Under the pieces are notes generated by a model. It worked only from the letters and a program-made list of their open reading frames with translations. It made no database searches and was not told the origin of the DNA. Both the position numbers and the translations under genes were made by a program. 64,000 bases of DNA, from contig OX637795.1 in the NCBI GenBank assembly GCA_951802425.1, forward strand, positions 1,054,001 to 1,118,000, written 5' to 3'. Positions 33,742-44,124 of this stretch are shown here, in pieces. The DNA is from Clavaria fumosa. Lineage: Eukaryota; Basidiomycota; Agaricomycetes; Agaricales; Clavariaceae. How positions within the stretch are numbered: the first letter of the stretch is position 1; every line of letters starts with the position of its first letter.

Positions 33742-33753
33742 TAATACTAAGAT
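33643..33753 (+). promoter_or_regulatory. Element E TATA box, start site and self-priming PBS
   Basis: TATAAG (33643-33648) lies 43 nt before ATCTTAGTATT (33686-33696). The latter is perfectly complementary over 11 nt to the PBS AATACTAAGAT at 33743-33753. Relative to C/D, one base differs on each side of the pairing (C/G here, G/C there), a compensatory change that supports the pairing. Confidence 0.85.
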
Positions 33754-34312
33754 CCGCCTGTCCGCCCTAGCCCCGTGTCCTAACCCGGCTAGCCTGGACC
33801 CTAAATTTCAAACTGTGACACATTGTCACAGCTCAGCCCCTATCATCCTCTTCTCCTTTACCCTGCCCATGGTGTGTAACAGAACTGTGCGAAATTTTTA
33901 CTGTGTGTAGATACACGTGACCAGACCAGGAGGAAGTCAACTGTGACCCTCCCCAAGTGATACCGAGTGCCCAAGGCCCGGAACTTTGTTTTACAGCTAC
34001 GTACCAGTGAATCGTGTAGTGTACAGGGCAAGGAAAGGCCCCTACATAGTCTTTCTGTAGTTTCCTGGTCCAGTGGACAGGGCCCTTGCTCTGTGACCAT
34101 TGTCAGAAGGGCGCACGGGCAACTCATTAGGAGTTGTGGAGCGACCACCTGGGACACCATTTGGGCCCCACATTAACAAAAGTTTCATAGAATAAGAGTT
34201 CTATAGGTACATAAGTACACAGAAGAGCAGCCTAAGAGGACAGGACTGTTAAGAGATCGAAGAAATCCTGAGTGCCCAAGGCCTGGAACTTTATTTACAA
34301 CATCCAGGGCCT
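33754..34312. other. Element E 5' untranslated leader
   Basis: This leader between PBS and gag has no supported coding frame. It contains GTGACACATTGTCAC (about 33816-33830), the counterpart of the short leader palindrome in C and D. Confidence 0.6.
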
Positions 34313-37300
34313 GTGATGGCAGACCATGTCGCCCCGCCTGTAGCCCAACCTATGAGGCTTGACCTATCTGTTGCCCCCTTTGATGGGCAGAAAAGGAACT
34401 TCCATACGTTCCTCCGATCCCTTCGCCTCCTGTTTATGGCAAACCCGACTGTCTATGCTGTGGACCTGGTGAAGGTCCTTCTTGCTCTGAGCAAAATTAC
34501 TGGAGAAGGATTCGCTGCGGAGTGGGCGAATATGAAGGCAGAAGAGATCCTGGGTAGTGGCAAGGCTGGAACCTGGGCAGAGTTTGTGGAGGAGATGAAG
34601 CACGCATTCGATGACCCGAATGACCGTGCGACTGCCCTTGCCAATATTGCAGGGCTGAAACAGGGTGCCATGACAGCACCAGAGTTCTTCGCAAAATTCG
34701 AGACGCTGTTCCGACGGGCGAAGTTGAGTGCAGAGAAAGACTCAGGAATCCTAGTCCATTGGCTGGAGTTGAACCTGAGTAGGAGGTTGGTGGAGAGAAT
34801 CTATGGTGTCTCCCCGATGCCAGAGACATATGGAGAATGGAGGGTGCTGGCTGAGAGGCTTGATGCCCAGCAAAGGCGACTGGATGGGATACTCACGGAA
34901 CGGACACCGCGACCCACCACGACCCTACCACGACCTGCCATGACCATTTCGCAACCTCTTGTGACCCCTCTGCTGTGTACTCCAGATGTGGCCATGGCCC
35001 AAGGATGGGCCCCTGCTGATGAGAGATGTTGTTTCTGATGCCACCAGACTGGCCATGCTGTCCATTTCTGCCCCATGCCTGATATGCGTCTGCAGGTCCC
35101 AAGGGCCCAAACCCAGGCAGCACCATGTGCCCCCCAAATGGCAGAGGGATATGAGAAAGAGATTGCATGGCTCCGAGCCTGCATAGAGCTGTGTGAGAGA
35201 GAGAGGAGGACTCCCACTGGGGAGAAGAAGTGTGCCAGCCCCCTTTCCGTCCCTGTGCCTGCTGCAAGTATACCCCGATATACTATCTTGCAGCGGAGAC
35301 ATACCCGAATCGGGGCTGAGGTGAAGGAGGAAGTGAGACTGGCAGAGCACCTAACCAGAGTGTGGCCAGAAGTGCGGAAACATGTGCCACAAGAGCTAGC
35401 CATCCAGGTGCACTTGGAGGCTTTCAGCACTGGCAAAGGGACCACAATGAAGGCCCTTGTCGACTCAGGGTGCACCAACTGCTTCATGGATTTGGAGTGG
35501 GCGAAAGGAGTGGGACTGGAGCCATCTCTCCTGCTGAACCCAATCACCATGTATAATGTGGATGGGACACAGAACAGGAATGGAAAGGTCCGGTATGGGA
35601 TAGAGGTGCTGGTGAGAGTTGGTGACCACCAGGAGCGGATCCACTTTCTGCTGGGAAAGACCCAGTCCCACAAGGTCATCCTTGGGCATGACTGGCTCAA
35701 GTGGCATAACCCGGATATCGACTGGCAGAAGGCAGAGCTAAGCCTTACCCGCTGCCCCCCACAGTGTTCCCCATCCCCTCGAGCCTCTGCACCCCTGAAA
35801 ACGAGTACCCTCGCATCCACGAGTATTCTGGACACCCGTTTTCCCAACTCTGGCCCTACCCCCGATTGGCCCAGCCGCTACCCTTTGGTGTTTAGTGAAG
35901 CGAAGTGGGATGAACTTCCCCACTCCCGACCAGACTTCAATATTAAGATCGAGTTCAAAAAGGACCCTGAGCACCTCTCCTCCAAGCTGTATTCTTTGAC
36001 ATGGCAGGAGATGGTGGAGATGAACCGTTGGGTGGATGAGCAGCTTGCTTCTGGATGAATCCGGCCCTCAAAATCCCCATATGCCAGCCCCTTCTTCTTC
36101 AAACATGAGAAGGACAAACTGCGGCCAATCATCGACTACTCGAGGCTGAATACACACCTGATCAAGGACAAGTACCCCCTCCCCCGCATCCGAGACACAG
36201 TGGATGTGCTTAAAGGAGCGTCGATCTACTCTAAGATTGATGCAAAGGGAGGTTTCCCATCTATGCAGGTCTGGCCCGAGCACCAGCACCGCTGCGCCTT
36301 CCTGACACCCCGTGGACTCTTCGAACCAGCTGTCATGTGGTTTGGACTGCAGAATGCCCCTGCTACCTTCCAACACTTCATGAATCATGTGTTGAGGGAG
36401 GAGATTGCAGGAGGACATGTGAGGGCCTATGTGGATGATGTCATTGTGTTTGCAGAGGACTTGGCTACACACCGGTACTGGATGGATCGGGTCTTGAGGA
36501 AGTTTGGAGAGAATGGGTTGTGTCTCAAACTCAGTAAATGCGAGTTTGAGAAGAGTGAGATCATCTTCCTGGGGATGAAGATCTCCCACAACAGACTAGA
36601 GCATGATCCGGCCAAGGGTGCGGCAGTCCGAGATTGGCCACGTCCTAAGAATGTGAAGGATGTCCAGAGGTTCAATGGGATGCTGAACTACCTCCGCCGG
36701 CACATCCCGAATCTTTCTGCCCGGGCAAAGCCACTCTTCCGGCTGACTGGGAATGTTCCATGGAAATGGGAGGAGGAGGAGGAAGCAGCCTTCTGAGATC
36801 TCCGCCAGGCACTCGTATCAGCCCCGGTCTTGGCTCTGCCTCAGGACAAAGGGAGATGGAAGGTAGAGACAGATGCAAGCAACCTGGCAACTGGTGGAGT
36901 GCTCTTGCAGCAGCAGATGGATGGAACCTGGAGAGTTGTTGACTATATCTCCAAGGCCCTCACTGCAGCTGAGAAGAACTACGATGTGTATGACAAGGAG
37001 TTCTTGGCTGTGATTCGGGCACTTCGCAAGTGGCGAGCATACCTCATTGGAGCAGAGGAGATGATCGAGATCTGGACAGACCATGCAAACCTCCAGTACT
37101 TCCGGAAGCCCCAGAAGTTGAAGCCGAGGCAGGTTCGTTGGGTTGGAGAGCTCCAGTGCTTTGACTTTGAGATAAAGTATCGCACTGGCAAGTCGAATAC
37201 AAAGGCAGATGCACTCTCCCGGAGACCGGACTATGGAGAGATGGTGGAGGAGGATGCACCGGTGCAGGTTTTCCTGGAAACGGAAGTCCGTGTGTCATTC

Positions 37301-38743
37301 ACATCGGAAATGGAGAAGCTACTCCAGAAAAATAGCGCGGTACACATACAGAAGCCGGAGGAGCTTGATGATGAGTGGACACGAGATCGTGCTGGACTCT
37401 GGCGAAAGGGGATAGTCACTTGGGTCCCCCTAGGAGCTCGTGAGGCCATTCTCGAGTTTGAGCATGACCTCCCCGCTGCTGGACACCCTGGGCCCTGGAA
37501 GTTGAGAGCAGCACTAGTGAAGGGTTATTGGTGGCCGGACATGGTAAAAGATGCGGATCGGTATGCCCAGGGGTGTGAGACATGCCAGTGGACGAAGCCC
37601 GACCGTACCAAGCGTGCTGCCCCACTGCACCCCCATCTGGTGCCCGATGGTCCCTGGTCGGTGATCTCATGGGACATAGTCAGTCCCCTCCCCCTCTCCT
37701 GTGGACATAATGCCATCCTTGTTATTGTCGACAAATTCACGAAACAGACACTGCTCGAAGCGATCGGGCTCGACCTCACAGGACTTGGAGCGGTGCGTCT
37801 CCTCCGGGATTGAGTGTTTCGTGACCATGGAGTCCCTCACAAGGTTGTGAGTGACCAGGGGTCCCAGTTCATGTCCTGCTTCATGAAGGAGTTCTACTCC
37901 ATGATCCGGGTAAAGGCAAATCCAAGTACTGCCTTTCATCCGCAGACTGATGGACAGATGGAACGGGCAAACCAGGAGATGGAGATCTATCTCCAGGCTT
38001 ACGTGGACCATCTCCAGGATGACTGGGCTGAATGGTTGTCCACTGCGGAGTTTGCTCTTAATAATCATGAGCACTCAGTGACAGGACAGACATCTTTCTT
38101 CCTCGATTATGGATGACACCCATGGAATGGGGGGCTCCGGCCACCTTCTGAGGTGAACCCGGCAGCGGACGAGTGGATGGCTAAGCTCACGGAGTCCTGA
38201 AGAGCAGCCAAGGAGGCAATGGAGAAAGCGGTGGCAGCGATGAAGAAGAGCTACGATAAGGGGAAACACCCAAGTCGGGAGTACTCTGAGGGAGATCTGG
38301 TCTGGCTGGATACTAGAAACTTGAAGATGGACCGGCCCTGTAAAAAGCTTGACAACAAGAGAGCAGGCCCCTTTGCAGTTGAGGAGAAGGTGGGACCTGC
38401 TGGGTATCGCCTCAAGCTCCCTCGGGCCTGGCGCATCCATCGGGTCTTCAATGAGTTGCTGTTGACACCATACCACCCCCCTTCCTTCCCTTCTCAGAAC
38501 CTGCCTCCCCCTCTGCCCCCTACGATTGATGATGACCACCTGGAGTATGATGTGGAGGCGATCCTTGATGTTAAGAAGGTGGGGTGTGGAGTGAGATACC
38601 TGGTGAAGTGGTTGGGATACCCTGTAGAGGAGAACACTTGGGAGCCACGACGGAACCTCACCAATGTGGCACTGCTTCTCCAGGACTTCTTCCTTGCTCA
38701 CCCTGACAAGGCCAAGCTAGCTGGTCAGGATGCCCAGCCTTAA
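34313..38743 (+). pseudogene. Element E fused gag-pol
   Basis: One continuous frame carries TGA at 35036-35038, 36056-36058, 36794-36796, 37811-37813, 38114-38116 and 38198-38200. Gag: MMADHVAPPVAQPMRLDLS, capsid motif PFDGQKRNFHTFLRSLRLLF, knuckle CF*CHQTGHAVHFC with the TGA inside it. Protease: ALVDSGCTNCFMDLEW. RT: RPIIDYSRLNTHLIKDKYPL, AYVDDVIVFAED. RNase H: ETDASNLATGG. Integrase: CETCQWTKPDRTKR, WDIVSPLPLS, VSDQGSQF, HPQTDGQMERANQE. Chromodomain: VRYLVKWLGYPVEENTWEP. Gag and pol share one frame here, unlike the -1 arrangement in A and D. Confidence 0.92.
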
Positions 38744-38754
38744 GAGGGGGGTGA

Positions 38755-39045
38755 TGTTAGGATCACTTATGTAAGCCATCCCAAAGTGCAGTTGTGGAGA
38801 AACTGGGGAGGGTTGTTGGAAGGTCACATGACCTGTGGCTGGGTCGGATTATGTAATCATGTAAGATCACATGACCTGGGGCCTGGGCGCATCACGTGAT
38901 CCGAGGGTCCGAGCGTGGGAAAGTCGGCAAGTGCCGAAGCGTTCGCTATAAGTACTTTCGCTTTTCCTTTTTTGTACTCTTTTCCCCTTATCTTAGTATT
39001 GTCGTCATGACCTTATGCTTAAGTTGTGTGAGACCCAGTCTGATA
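38755..39045 (+). repeat. Element E 3' LTR
   Basis: This is the 291-bp LTR paired with 33451-33741 and followed by AGCAG at 39046-39050. Confidence 0.95.
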
Positions 39046-39250
39046 AGCAGGTCATCAATTTTCTTCTTCCATCCATCTGCCTGTGTCTGAGCTGAGTGGT
39101 CTGTTGCAGAATCTACTCCAATGAGTCTGCTTTGGTGTTGCACAGAAGAATCATCATTGGACCCATATGTTGGCACCTTCATGTTCACATGCCTAGATTC
39201 AAAATTGACATGCTTATGTGTTGTACCATCACTGCTGCACACCCTTCAGC
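39046..39250 (-). pseudogene. Interrupted gene X, most N-terminal recognised piece
   Basis: An open stretch of about 65 codons (TTHKHVNFESRHVNMKVPTY to GWKKKIDDLL) joins in frame to the next piece after element E is removed. Upstream the frame meets TGA near 39250 and TAA shortly before, and no clear ATG is seen. The true start must be in another exon to the right or has been lost. The right-hand sequence is repeat-like, so a further rearrangement is possible. Confidence 0.65.
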
Positions 39251-41110
39251 GTACCCAAACCCCATCTTATAGGGCCAGCCCATTTTGACTGGTGGCCATC
39301 TTATAGGCCCAGCTGAGCGTCGGCCGAGATATTACATAATAGGCTGGGCCGAGATCTTAGGTCACCCAAAATTGGTAACTAGAGGTTCAGATGACTTGAT
39401 ATGCATGGGGCCTTTAAAATAGGCTTGGCCCAGGTCAGTAGGGCTTGGCTCAGAATAATATTCTTCAACCTGCATTCCAGGTCTAATATCACTACCTTAC
39501 ATCTGGTAGCACCCGTATTATGATTTTCCAGCCCTAATGCACTGCTCACTCATCTAAATTACCAGATACTGTAGTAATACCAATGTACCTGAGCAAGAAG
39601 AGCTTAGCCCAGACAATTATTCTGCATCCAACATCTTATATCAAATGTCCCCTTATTTAATATGACACCCTACAATAAATTGTTCATTATTGAATGTTAG
39701 GTGTGACATGTCACAGTGTGACTAGCATTGAAGTACTTCATCGCCTGTCACATTGTGACACATTGTCACACCTGAAATCTGGGTTAACTGCTTAGGTCAC
39801 CCAAAAACTAAATCTAGAAATACAGATAACTTGATATTGTGGGTGCCCTTAAAATAGGCCCAGCCAAAGCCTACATTCTTGACTGTATATCCAAGCTCAA
39901 TACTCTTGTATATGCTAGCTCCATATTCTTGTATAAGTAGCACTGTTGCTCTTATTTTATCAGCAGCAGAACATGATTTGTGAGGTAGATCATCAGAAGT
40001 TAATTCAGCTGCATTTCAGGTTCTATACTACTATCCTAAATATGAAACAACTTGCTGCAATGTATTGTCTATAATCTCATCTTCACCACCTCAATAAACC
40101 ACTCACCCATCTGGACTACCTGATATGAATATGCCTTTACAAAGGGCTCAGCTGAGATGGTCATTCTCAGGTCTGCATTTCATGTCAAATATCCCTTCCT
40201 TGCAGATCAAAATCATGAATCCTGAGCAACCCTATTGTTATTATTCCAACCCCAATGAGCCACCCATCTGGATTTCTTCATTTGAATATGCCCTTCCCAA
40301 GGGGTTCCCAGATGGTTTTACTTCACTCAACATAGCCTTCTTTCTATGTTCCCAGTCACAGCAGACACCTCTGGAGGTTGATTATTTGATATTAATACCT
40401 CTTCATGAAGGGCTTGACTCAGTATTCTCCAAGCCTAATCCCATGTTAAATATGCTCTACCTGCATATCATAACATTTCAATAATGATCATATAATGTTA
40501 TTTCTAGCCCCAATGAACTGCCCACTCATCTGGACCACCTGATATTAAGATGCCTTTACAAAGGGCTTAGCCTGGATGGTTATTCTTCAGTCTACATAAC
40601 TTCAAATATCCCCTCTCTACAAGTATTGAACAATCTGCATATGGAAACAATCACCATTATTATTTCAGTCACAATGAATTGCCTCTTACGAAATGGGCAA
40701 GCATACTGCATCAGTATCCCCTTCTTGTATATCTTAAACCACCTTTGCAAATGCTAACACCCTTGTCTTCATTTCTACAGCATTGATCAACTCCCATTCA
40801 TTTACACCCCCTCATATTAATACATTGTTATCAGCAGCTTTACCCAGATAGTTACTCTCAATAGATTCACTCAATTTGAGAATAATATGAAGGAACCAAC
40901 ATACTAGGTATGCCTTGAGATGTCTCTTGTATTTCCTATGATATTTGTTTGACAAGGGGTAGATTTTAAACAATGAAAACCTGTCAAAGTAAAGTTCTAT
41001 ATCATAGATTTAAACAATGTTCTAATTCAAAGACATTGGATTGCCATTTCTCAAGATACTGATCCATTTGATTGTCCTTTCTGAAATGCATGGATATGAA
41101 AACTTAATCT
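39251..41110. repeat. AT-rich noncoding stretch with degenerate repeats
   Basis: No gene is supported here. A motif of the form CACTCATCTGGA..ACCTGATAT.AATATGCCTTTACAAAGGGCTTAGC..GATGGT recurs around 40102, 40258 and 40518, with weaker copies near 39545 and 40780. A second motif (CACCCAAAA...GATAACTTGATA...CCTTAAAATAGGC) occurs near 39365 and 39795. It looks like decayed tandem or dispersed repeats. A 50-bp AAGTACTT-centred palindrome lies at about 39710-39759. Confidence 0.6.
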
Positions 41111-41174
41111 ACAATGTGCATTATTCACACTTGTAGGGCTATGAAATCAATAAATATACATTTGTCAAAAAGAA

Positions 41175-43120
41175 CTACCGCCTTTTTGCCCTGGGTCTTA
41201 GCACCCGCTGCTTTGCCTCCATGGATGCTTTCCTCTTGCTTCGTGTTCGGTATGAAAGATGAGGCTCCTTCTCATCTCTGGCTCTTTTCTTCTTCAGCGA
41301 GCCAAACTGCTGATCATTCTCCACCTCACTCTCCACTTGCAATTGATCCCTCTGCCTCTCCTGCACCTCCTCCAGTATATTTAAATTGGCCATCTCATAT
41401 GATTGTCCACCAATATCGTCATCAGTGTCCTCTTCATAATTGGCACTGTCTTCATCTGTAGTGTCCTCGTCATCACCAGCATGGTCTTCATCAGTGTCTT
41501 CTCTATCACTGTTATTGACTGGTTTCTCTGAACTGGATCTGACTCACATTAGTCAATGATATTTTCAGGTGAGAAAAGATCTTACACTTCAGAGACAAGC
41601 CAGATATGCTTAGCTGTTTGAGACAGCCTTGACACTTCATTGTCAGTATCTTGTGTATGACTCTTGTCTGCATCCCTTAAGGCCTTCCCTCTCCTATGGG
41701 TGGGTAGAACAGTCTTGAACTCAAGGACCCTTTGACCTAGAGTTTGTCGATGGTGGAGGAAGGAACAAAGCCTTCTCACATCTGCTGATTGCATTTTTGA
41801 GGGCTCACGGATGTGTACTCCTTTAGGAATGTATTGTGCTTGTATAAAGGCACTTGGGTTGTCAGATATTTGCAGCCATGGAACAGCAGCCTTCTTGTTG
41901 TTACTTTTCTTGCCTACAAAATACAACATTTTTTCAATTTATGAAATAATGAAATGTGAAAAGCTTACGGTATGCAATAGTAAAACATGATCTCAAGATC
42001 TCCTTGAGCTGAGCCAAGGGAAGTGCCAACTCTAGAGGTAGTAATGGCCAACCATCCTTGTCTTTTGCAAGATCCCATGGGACGCTTGTATCTGTTCTCT
42101 TAGAGAGAAGCACAGCATCCCAATCATCATTTTGTGGCCTTGTTGCATCCTCTGAACTCAGATTAGAGCTCTTCTTAGACACAATTGTACAGAGCACACT
42201 TACTGTTCCACATATCCCCTAAATACTCATCCCATTTTTGCCAAACAACATCTCCTGTCTGTTGAAACACATCCTTGAACCCAGCAGTGGAGGGTCCTGG
42301 CGTCTGGACTCTAAGAGAAATTCAAGAACATACACATTAGTCAGGAATGTAGAACACCTCATAGAAAACACTCACTTTGCCTTCTTGATCTGCCCTTTGT
42401 CATCTTGCCAACCAGCCAACATAAAAATCTCTACTCCCATCTGCTCTTTGGCCAACCGGGAAAACTCCAAAGCATTATGCATAAACTTTCGCGAAGCCAA
42501 TCTTACAGTAAAGGAAACAGCTGACATAAGTTGCAAATGAATAACATGCAGAGATTCACTCACTCTCTTTGAATATTAGACGGTACAGGCTCTGTATTCC
42601 ACTTCTCAGCCAAGCCTTCATATTCAAGCTGTTCCTGTGTTGACAACTCCTGGCAAATTTGAGTCCTGGCTCGACGGTATGCGGATAAGAAGTCTATTGT
42701 GCCTCTCTCAGCCTTTGAGAGCTCTTCTGCGCGGGCATTGATTTTTTCCTTCTCATGCTGCTCAACAACACTCTGGAAGGTCCACCTTTTGCATTTCCAA
42801 ATATTGAGGCCTGGCCTTTGACCTGGCTCAGAATCAGAACCATTATCCATTCCTGCCCCAACCCTGCGATGGTTATGCAGCCAGTTGCGAATTTTCTGCA
42901 GAAGGAAAGCATCAAATCATAAGTGAATCAGATGTGTGAAGTTCTGCTTTACCTGGTTTAAGCCATCAGGGGGATGTTCCTGCGTAGCTTCAGCCAGGTC
43001 TCGGATTTGTCTCTTGATCTCCTTGACAATACTAGCACGTTCCTTGGTGTCTGCCTTCCCATATGCTTCCAGGCTGCCTTTGAGAAGCTCAACATAAGCA
43101 GGGGTTGTCCACTTGGTCAT
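41175..43120 (-). CDS. Transposon-associated fungal hypothetical protein
   Basis: The ATG at 43118-43120 starts MTKWTTPAYVELLKGSLEAY. Exons joined by short GT-AG introns then give KIRNWLHNHRR (Trp/basic), WKCKRWTFQSVVEQHEKEKI, LSAYRRARTQICQELSTQEQ, FSRLAKEQMGVEIFMLAGWQ, VVWQKWDEYLGDMW and VPWLQISDNPSAFIQAQYIP. An acidic Asp/Glu stretch precedes a basic tail (LSYRTRSKRKASMEAKQRVL) ending at 41175. The layout of a Trp-rich N-terminal helical region, a coiled middle, and acidic then basic ends suggests a nuclear DNA-associated protein. I recall similar multicopy genes beside KDZ and Plavaka-type transposons in mushrooms, but no domain name is certain. It lies on the same strand as the KDZ transposase to its right and may be that element's accessory gene. 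Exon ends are approximate. Confidence 0.6.
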
Positions 43121-43252
43121 TTACTTGAGGATTGTGAGGAGGCAATACGCAGGATGTAGGTAGAAGTAAGAGAATGATGATTCCAACACGTGATGTTGAT
43201 TGCTTCAAAGACGCAAGAAGTATTTCGAAGTCACGTGCTGTCGGCGTTACAT

Positions 43253-43302
43253 GTCACTATGTGACCTGCGTTGAAGTACTTCAACGCTGGTCACATAGTG
43301 AC
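43253..43302. repeat. 50-bp palindrome centred on AAGTACTT, copy 1
   Basis: GTCACTATGTGACC, one base, GCGTTGAAG, then the same in reverse complement. It is almost perfectly self-complementary over 50 bp. Related copies are at 43549-43598, 39710-39759 and twice at 60857-60945. Confidence 0.85.
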
Positions 43303-43548
43303 TTGTCACACCCCTTTCAAAGTGAATTGGTATTACCAACCAAGTCAAATGTAGAGGAAGGGTGGTTCCAGACTAAGAATTGATACCTCTGTATCGTTGC
43401 TTATTGAGTTTTCAACAGGGGTGTGCTATTGGGTAATTTTTGGAGATCTTTATACTCCCTAGAATCTTACTCCTAAGCCATTCTGTGAAGCGATGGACAA
43501 ATTGATCAAAGGCCACAGATTTGAGTTTCTTATCAGTCAGCGTTACAT

Positions 43549-43598
43549 GTCACTATGTGACCAGCGTTGAAGTACTTCAACGCAGGTCACATTGTGAC
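43549..43598. repeat. 50-bp palindrome centred on AAGTACTT, copy 2
   Basis: This is the second copy, in the right half of the tandem duplication, with one changed pair in the outer arm (TATGTGAC against ATTGTGAC). Confidence 0.85.
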
Positions 43599-44124
43599 TT
43601 GTCACACCCCTTTCAAAAAAATCAAAGTGCATCGGTATTACCAACCAAGTCAAATGTAGGGAGGGTGGTTCCAGACTAAGAATTGAGACCTCTGTATTGT
43701 TGCTTATAGAGTTTTCAATGGGGATGTGCTATTGGGTAAATTTTGAAGATCCTTATACTCCCTAGAATCTTACTCCTAAGCCATTCTGTGAAGCGATGAA
43801 TAAAACGATCAAAGGCCACAGATTTGAGTTTTCTTACCAGACCAGTACCCTGTGATATTTTCTAGACATTATTCCATACCGAAATCAACAATGGAGAACT
43901 TACCATCCCTCTACATCCTTGATGGCTTAACTTGCTTCACTTTTTCTATCCGGCCCTTCGCCAATCGGGTTGTCGCGCAATTTCTAGAGTTTGGCTGTTG
44001 TTCCAAGAGACCCTTATGACCTGGTTTGCACACATATGGGGTGAGGTGTATGCAAATCGTACGCTTTGGTTCACGGCGATAAGGCTCAAAATCAAAAAAG
44101 CTAGAGAAATCAATTTAGGAATAT

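Larger units (their letters stand above)
33451..39045 (+). mobile_element. Element E: chromovirus of the C/D family on the plus strand
   Basis: This 5,595-bp element has 291-bp LTRs (TGTTAGG...TCTGATA) and AGCAG duplications. It is related to C and D throughout but is clearly a separate subfamily. Unlike them its termini are TG...TA, shared by both LTRs. Order: LTR, PBS, a fused gag-pol frame, polypurine tract (AAGAGGGGGGTGA), LTR. The LTRs differ at about five positions. Six TGA stops inactivate it. It is the only retroelement here on the plus strand and interrupts the N-terminal part of gene X. Confidence 0.95.
43233..43846. repeat. Direct tandem duplication of about 300 bp
   Basis: The segment 43233-43532 is repeated at 43533-43846 with roughly 85-90% identity by eye. 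Both copies start CGTTACATGTCACTATGTGACC, pass TTACTCCTAAGCCATTCTG and end near ACAGATTTGAGTTT. Each carries one 50-bp palindrome. Nothing in it appears coding. Confidence 0.85.

Noticed and set aside
16793..33830. GTCACA.TGTGAC short palindromes in the leaders of C, D and E as relatives of the AAGTACTT palindromes.
   Set aside because: Only the outer GTCAC/GTGAC arms are shared. The centre is absent, so they are not counted in that family.
34801..35847. A 348-codon minus-strand ORF opposite the element E gag-protease.
   Set aside because: The plus strand carries capsid, knuckle and protease motifs. The minus frame has no domain.
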